Of a DNA stretch of 17,863 bases, positions 14,983-17,863 are shown in pieces. How positions within the stretch are numbered: the stretch's first letter is position 1; every line of letters starts with the position of its first letter. A program made the position numbers and the translations under genes. Below the pieces are notes generated by a model. That model was not told the DNA's origin. It searched no databases and saw only the letters and a list, made by a program, of their open reading frames with translations. The DNA comes from Rhodospirillales bacterium (lineage in GTDB: Bacteria > Pseudomonadota > Alphaproteobacteria > Reyranellales > Reyranellaceae): positions 1 to 17,863 of the forward strand of contig JABMNB010000364.1 in the NCBI GenBank assembly GCA_013205335.1, in the 5' to 3' direction.

Positions 14983-15039
14983 GAGGTCCCCTTTTGAGAC
15001 CTCAAACCTGAAGGGAACCCCTTGCGGGGTCAACGCCAC
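14983..15039 (-). promoter_or_regulatory. Foldable leader between anti-sigma and decarboxylase-family genes
   Basis: Read on the minus strand, this 57-base gap has four possible pairings. One is ACCCC-GCAA-GGGGT (15030-15017, a GNRA-loop hairpin). Another is GAGGTC with GACCTC (15003-14998 with 14988-14983) holding the AAAAGGG ribosome-binding bases in loop and stem. A third is GGTTCCCTT (15019-15011) with AAGGGGACC (14993-14985), nine pairs including one G-U, which would hide the ribosome-binding site. TTTGAG/CTCAAA (14993-15006) is also a palindrome. Several of these exclude one another. Confidence 0.5.
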
Positions 15040-15708
15040 TCAGATCAAGCCGCGACTGACCAGCGGATTGAGCCAACGGCCCACCGGCCCCGTCAGCACG
15101 ATGGGCTGCTCGACCACGATCATCGCGATGCAGGGCTCGCCCTGATCGGCGATCGGCTCGTGCCGAACGGAGCCCGGGCCGACGGCGAAGTCGCCGACAC
15201 CGTAATTGCCGGTTTCGTCGGTGTAGCCACCCTGCAGGACGACCGTGTACTCGTAGCCGCTATGCTTGTGCTGGGGCAGGCCACGGCCGGCCTCCAGTCG
15301 CAGCAGCGAGACGCGATGGAAGTCGCCCGGCAGATCGAGACGGATCTCGTCGAACTTGCCCAACACGCGACGCCACCCCATTCCCGGCCGCAGGTGCGGA
15401 ACCAGGGGTGCGGGCGCCCAGTCGAATGCCGCAGACAGACGTGCACCGGGGGTCGGCCGCCGCTCCACGGAAATCTCGCCAAGGCGCGCCAGGGTGCGTT
15501 CGAGTGCCGCATCGTCGTCCCCGACTGCCACTTCCGCCGCCGGCTCGCGCTCTATCAGCGCACCACCCAGGGCGTTCAGCCGCTCGACCATCCGCCGCGA
15601 GTGCGGATCCAGGGACACGTGCAGTGCCACCGCAAGGCTGGGTCCTGCAGGCAGGGCGCCTGCTACATAGTCCAACAATAGTTCTTCAGGCGCCGGATGG
15701 CGGCTCAT
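15040..15708 (-). CDS. ChrR-like anti-sigma factor/cupin protein with altered zinc site
   Basis: 222 residues, architecture of ChrR, the cytoplasmic anti-sigma factor that holds an RpoE-like ECF sigma factor and releases it in singlet-oxygen or related stress. The N-terminal anti-sigma domain (about 1-90) keeps His4 and His30, but the HLxxCxxC motif reads HVSLDPHS (30-37), so the two zinc-binding Cys positions are Asp34 and Ser37. The C-terminal cupin domain (about 105-215) keeps all metal ligands by comparison with ChrR: HKHSGYE (147-153) gives His147, His149 and Glu153, and VRHEP gives His183. The start ATG overlaps the sigma factor stop (ATGA, 15705-15708), as expected for a sigma/anti-sigma pair. 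Confidence 0.88.
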   Translation of the reverse strand: MSRHPAPEELLLDYVAGALPAGPSLAVALHVSLDPHSRRMVERLNALGGALIEREPAAEVAVGDDDAALERTLARLGEISVERRPTPGARLSAAFDWAPAPLVPHLRPGMGWRRVLGKFDEIRLDLPGDFHRVSLLRLEAGRGLPQHKHSGYEYTVVLQGGYTDETGNYGVGDFAVGPGSVRHEPIADQGEPCIAMIVVEQPIVLTGPVGRWLNPLVSRGLI

Positions 15709-16262
15709 GGCTCATCTTTCTCCAGCGCATCTCGCAGGCGTCCCAATGCCAGGCGGATACGCGACTTGACTGTTCCCAAGGGCAACTTCAATTCTTCGGC
15801 GATAACCGTGTGGGTCTTGTCCTCGAAGAACGCCTTCTCGATCACCACCAGTTGATCGGCAGACAGCCCTCCGAGCAGTTCTTTCACTCGCGTATACGTC
15901 TGCCCCGCGAGGACGGATTTGTCCGCATCGGCGTCTTCAGGCGCAAATACGGTGAGCCAGTCCTCGGTATCGATCGCCGGCCTGTTGTTTCGCCGCAGGT
16001 GGTCGATGCGCTTGTTGCGGGCGATCGTATAGAGCCAGGTGGCCGCCGAGGCGCGCGTCCGGTCGAAGCTGGCGGCCTTGCGCCACACCATGATGAGCGC
16101 TTCCTGCGCCACCTCCTGCGCGGCCTCTGCATCGGCACCGCCACGCATGATGAATGCTTTCACACGCGGTGCGAAATGGCGGAACAGGCTGGCAAAGGCA
16201 GCGCGATCCTGACGGGTCGCGATGGCTTCGATCAGGTCGGCGGCCTCGTCGGCTGAAAGCAT
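15705..16262 (-). CDS. ECF RNA polymerase sigma factor, RpoE/ChrR-type group
   Basis: 185-residue sigma-70 family factor that directs RNA polymerase to a stress regulon. Region 2 (about 22-92) includes EVAQEALIMVWRKAASFD (50-67) and ASAATWLYTIARNKRIDHLRR (71-91). Region 4 (about 124-178) includes the helix-turn-helix FFEDKTHTVIAEELKLPLGTVKSRIRLA (145-172). These match the group paired with ChrR anti-sigma factors. The start at ATG 16262 (MLSADEAADLIEAI) is preferred; the frame stays open further upstream but overlaps the peptidase gene and looks non-coding. It lies 11 bases after the M20 peptidase stop, with only a weak AAGG upstream, so it may be co-transcribed with the peptidase or use a promoter inside that gene. 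Confidence 0.92.
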   Translation of the reverse strand: MLSADEAADLIEAIATRQDRAAFASLFRHFAPRVKAFIMRGGADAEAAQEVAQEALIMVWRKAASFDRTRASAATWLYTIARNKRIDHLRRNNRPAIDTEDWLTVFAPEDADADKSVLAGQTYTRVKELLGGLSADQLVVIEKAFFEDKTHTVIAEELKLPLGTVKSRIRLALGRLRDALEKDEP

Positions 16263-16273
16263 CGGGAAAGACC

Positions 16274-17668
16274 TTACCCCGGCCGGCCCTGCGACCCCAA
16301 ATCCCAGAAAAGACCGGTCATCAGCCGCAGCCCGTCGCGGACGACCGGCGCGAGCAGATGCTCGTCGGGTGCATGCTGCGAGCACGCCGCGTAGGAATGC
16401 GGCACCCATACCGTCGGCAGGCCGAGGATGTCCGTGAACACCTCGTTGGGCAGCGAACCGCCCAGGTTGGGCAGCATGTTGGGTTTCTGGCCCGCCGTCT
16501 TCTCGATCGAGTTGGAGGCGAATTTGGCCCAGGGGTTCTCGGGATCGAGACGCGTCGCATTCATGATGACGTCGCGTGCCTGCTCGATCTCGATCTGGCC
16601 GAACCCGTGCCGGTCGAGATGGCGCCGCAGGGCCGGGATGATGTCGTGCGGATCGGTGCCGACGACGAAGCGCAACTGGCAATAGGCGATGGCACTGGGC
16701 GGGATCGCATTGACCGGCCGGTCGGGATTGCCGGTCTTGAAGGCCAGGATCTCGAAACTGTTCCAGCCGAACACCCGCTCGACCGGCGTCAGCGACTTCT
16801 CGCCCCAGTCCTCATTGATCTCGGGAGCGCCCTCGCCGGCATCGACATGGGCGTCGGCCAGTGCCGCGCGCACCGAATTGGTCAGGGTCGTGGGCCGCCA
16901 CTCCGGCACTTTGATCTGCCCGCGCTCGTCGGTGATGGTGGCCAGGGCATGGGCCATGATGATGCCGGGATTGGCCAGCAGGCCGCCCCAGTTGCCCGAA
17001 TGGTGGCCGCCCTCGCGCATCGTGAGCGAGAGGTTGAAATTCAGCGTGCCCCGCGTGCCGCCGAAGATGGTCGGCCGGCGATGATCGAGCCGCGGCCCGT
17101 CCGAAGCGATCAGGGCGTCGGCCTTGAGGGCCTCCTTGTTGGCCTTGCAAAAATCGGCGAGCCCGGGCGAACCGGTTTCTTCGCCGGTCTCGATCAGGAT
17201 CGTCGAGTTGAAGCCCAGCGAGCCGCGCTCCTGCATCACGCAGGCCAGTGCGGCGATGTTGATCGTATGCTGGCCCTTGTTGTCGGCCGTGCCGCGGCCG
17301 TACATCCGGTCGCCCTCGATCACGATCTTCCACGGCGACAGGCCGGACCGCCATTGATCGTCCTGCCCGCGGATAACGTCACCATGTCCATAGGTCAGCA
17401 CGGTCGGCCTGGCCGGATCCTCGACCCGACGGGCGATCAGGAACGGGCCGTACTCGCTGCGCGGGTTCGGCAGCACGGTGCAGTCGTAGCCCAGCTTCTC
17501 CAGCGACTGTGTCATCTCGCCCGAGACATACTCCTGCAGGGCCGGCATGGAGCCGGCTTCCTGGCTGGTCGTCGGGATGGCGACCCGCCGCTGCAGCTCC
17601 TCGAGGAAGCCGCCATCGTCGAAATATTTCTCTGCGCGGGCGATCGCGCCATCCCGTGTCCCGGTCAT
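16274..17668 (-). CDS. M20 family metallopeptidase (dipeptidase-like)
   Basis: 464-residue two-zinc peptidase of the M20 dipeptidase/deacylase type. Active-site landmarks are in order: YGHGDV (93-98) with His95 and Asp97, GRGTADNKGQ (124-133) with bridging Asp129, ETGEETGSPG (160-169) with catalytic Glu163 and Glu164, and SDGP with Asp190. A lid/dimerisation domain follows (about 205-325, GGTRGTLNFNLSL onward). HAPDEH (432-437) ends with the last zinc ligand. No signal peptide is seen. AAGGGAAA precedes the ATG at 17668. The promoter must lie in the 54 bases shared with the divergent alcohol dehydrogenase gene. Substrate unknown. Confidence 0.93.
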   Translation of the reverse strand: MTGTRDGAIARAEKYFDDGGFLEELQRRVAIPTTSQEAGSMPALQEYVSGEMTQSLEKLGYDCTVLPNPRSEYGPFLIARRVEDPARPTVLTYGHGDVIRGQDDQWRSGLSPWKIVIEGDRMYGRGTADNKGQHTINIAALACVMQERGSLGFNSTILIETGEETGSPGLADFCKANKEALKADALIASDGPRLDHRRPTIFGGTRGTLNFNLSLTMREGGHHSGNWGGLLANPGIIMAHALATITDERGQIKVPEWRPTTLTNSVRAALADAHVDAGEGAPEINEDWGEKSLTPVERVFGWNSFEILAFKTGNPDRPVNAIPPSAIAYCQLRFVVGTDPHDIIPALRRHLDRHGFGQIEIEQARDVIMNATRLDPENPWAKFASNSIEKTAGQKPNMLPNLGGSLPNEVFTDILGLPTVWVPHSYAACSQHAPDEHLLAPVVRDGLRLMTGLFWDLGSQGRPG

Positions 17669-17722
17669 GCTTTCCCTTGCCTGATTTCACCGCCACGATA
17701 GCAAAATAACCGGGGGAAGAGC
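17669..17722. promoter_or_regulatory. Short divergent intergenic region
   Basis: 54 bases between the divergent peptidase and alcohol dehydrogenase genes must hold start signals for both, or promoters extend into the coding regions. Ribosome-binding sites are clear on both sides (AAGGGAAA for the minus strand, GGGGGAAG for the plus strand). The middle is locally A-rich (GATAGCAAAATAAC), but no specific -35/-10 pair is claimed. Confidence 0.4.
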
Positions 17723-17863
17723 ATGACCGCTTCAGGCCGCATCGTTTTCAGCAAAATGGAGGAAGTGGTCTTCGGACGGCCGGCCGCCGAGGCGGTCACC
17801 GAGCTGGTGGAGCGCCAGGGGGCGAACCGCGTGTTCCTGATGGTGAGCGGCACGCTGAACCGC
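17723..17863 (+). CDS. Iron-containing alcohol dehydrogenase family protein, 3' partial
   Basis: Only the first 47 codons are in the window. The N-terminus (SGRIVFSKMEEVVFGRPAAE, then RVFLMVSGTL) matches the start of iron-containing alcohol dehydrogenases and maleylacetate reductases, where a beta strand leads into the VVFG segment and the NAD(P)-binding strand. GGGGGAAG lies 4 bases before the ATG. Such enzymes reduce aldehydes or maleylacetate with NAD(P)H. Which one cannot be decided from this fragment. Confidence 0.7.
   Translation, partial: MTASGRIVFSKMEEVVFGRPAAEAVTELVERQGANRVFLMVSGTLNR

Noticed and set aside
16154..17701. Long open frame (515 codons) on the + strand opposite the M20 peptidase and sigma genes
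   Set aside because: Its translation is His/Arg/Gly/Ala-rich with no family resemblance, whereas the opposite strand encodes clear enzymes. Long antisense frames are expected at this GC content.
1..17863. CRISPR array, insertion sequence or phage genes
   Set aside because: No regularly spaced repeats, transposase, integrase or structural phage genes were seen on either strand.

Overview
The window is GC-rich, densely packed bacterial DNA. The gene families suggest an alphaproteobacterium, possibly Rhodospirillales or Reyranella-like: LIV/HAAT-type ABC importers, an RpoE/ChrR-like ECF sigma pair, MlrC-like M81 and M20 peptidases, and a TauD oxygenase. The assignment is inferred from gene content, not from a marker gene. 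No transposase, integrase, phage gene, CRISPR array, rRNA or complete tRNA was seen.

Region 1 (1-5518, + strand) is a branched-chain-amino-acid-type ABC import operon. The order is substrate-binding protein (5' part outside the window, reading frame disturbed near base 40), LivH, LivM, LivF, the alpha half of an NDP-forming acyl-CoA synthetase, then LivG. Genes overlap or nearly touch. Placing the CoA ligase half between the two ATPase genes suggests the imported substrate is a carboxylic acid that is activated with CoA, but no ATP-grasp (beta) partner is in the window. A GNAT acetyltransferase (5528-6178, - strand) converges on LivG.

Region 2 (6179-10707) begins with a 600-base stretch without an intact gene. 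It holds a decayed copy of the upstream region and first 80 bases of the gene at 10708, and within that copy a well-formed 3' half of a tRNA (Val-CAC type). The intact copy lies about 4.09 kb downstream, so the two form diverged direct repeats. Between them are a secreted histidine phosphatase, a Bcr/CflA-type MFS exporter and a fused DhaK-DhaL dihydroxyacetone kinase.

Region 3 (10708-12772) has two different 2-oxoglutarate/Fe(II) oxygenases converging with a 4-base gap. One is a fusion of a redoxin-like domain lacking the peroxidatic cysteine with a prolyl-hydroxylase-like domain. The other is TauD-like and translationally coupled to the M81 peptidase.

Region 4 (17668 down to 11765, - strand) reads as one long gene string: M20 peptidase, ECF sigma factor, ChrR-like anti-sigma/cupin protein, carboxymuconolactone-decarboxylase-family protein, a palindromic intergenic element, M81 (MlrC-like) peptidase and TauD-like oxygenase. 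The anti-sigma protein keeps its cupin metal ligands and two histidines of the N-terminal zinc site, but both zinc-binding cysteines are replaced by Asp and Ser. The 57-base leader before the decarboxylase-family gene can form several mutually exclusive hairpins that include its ribosome-binding site. This is the most system-like part of the window: a sigma/anti-sigma switch of altered chemistry next to peptide-degrading and oxidising enzymes. A divergent iron-containing alcohol dehydrogenase starts at 17723 and runs off the end.
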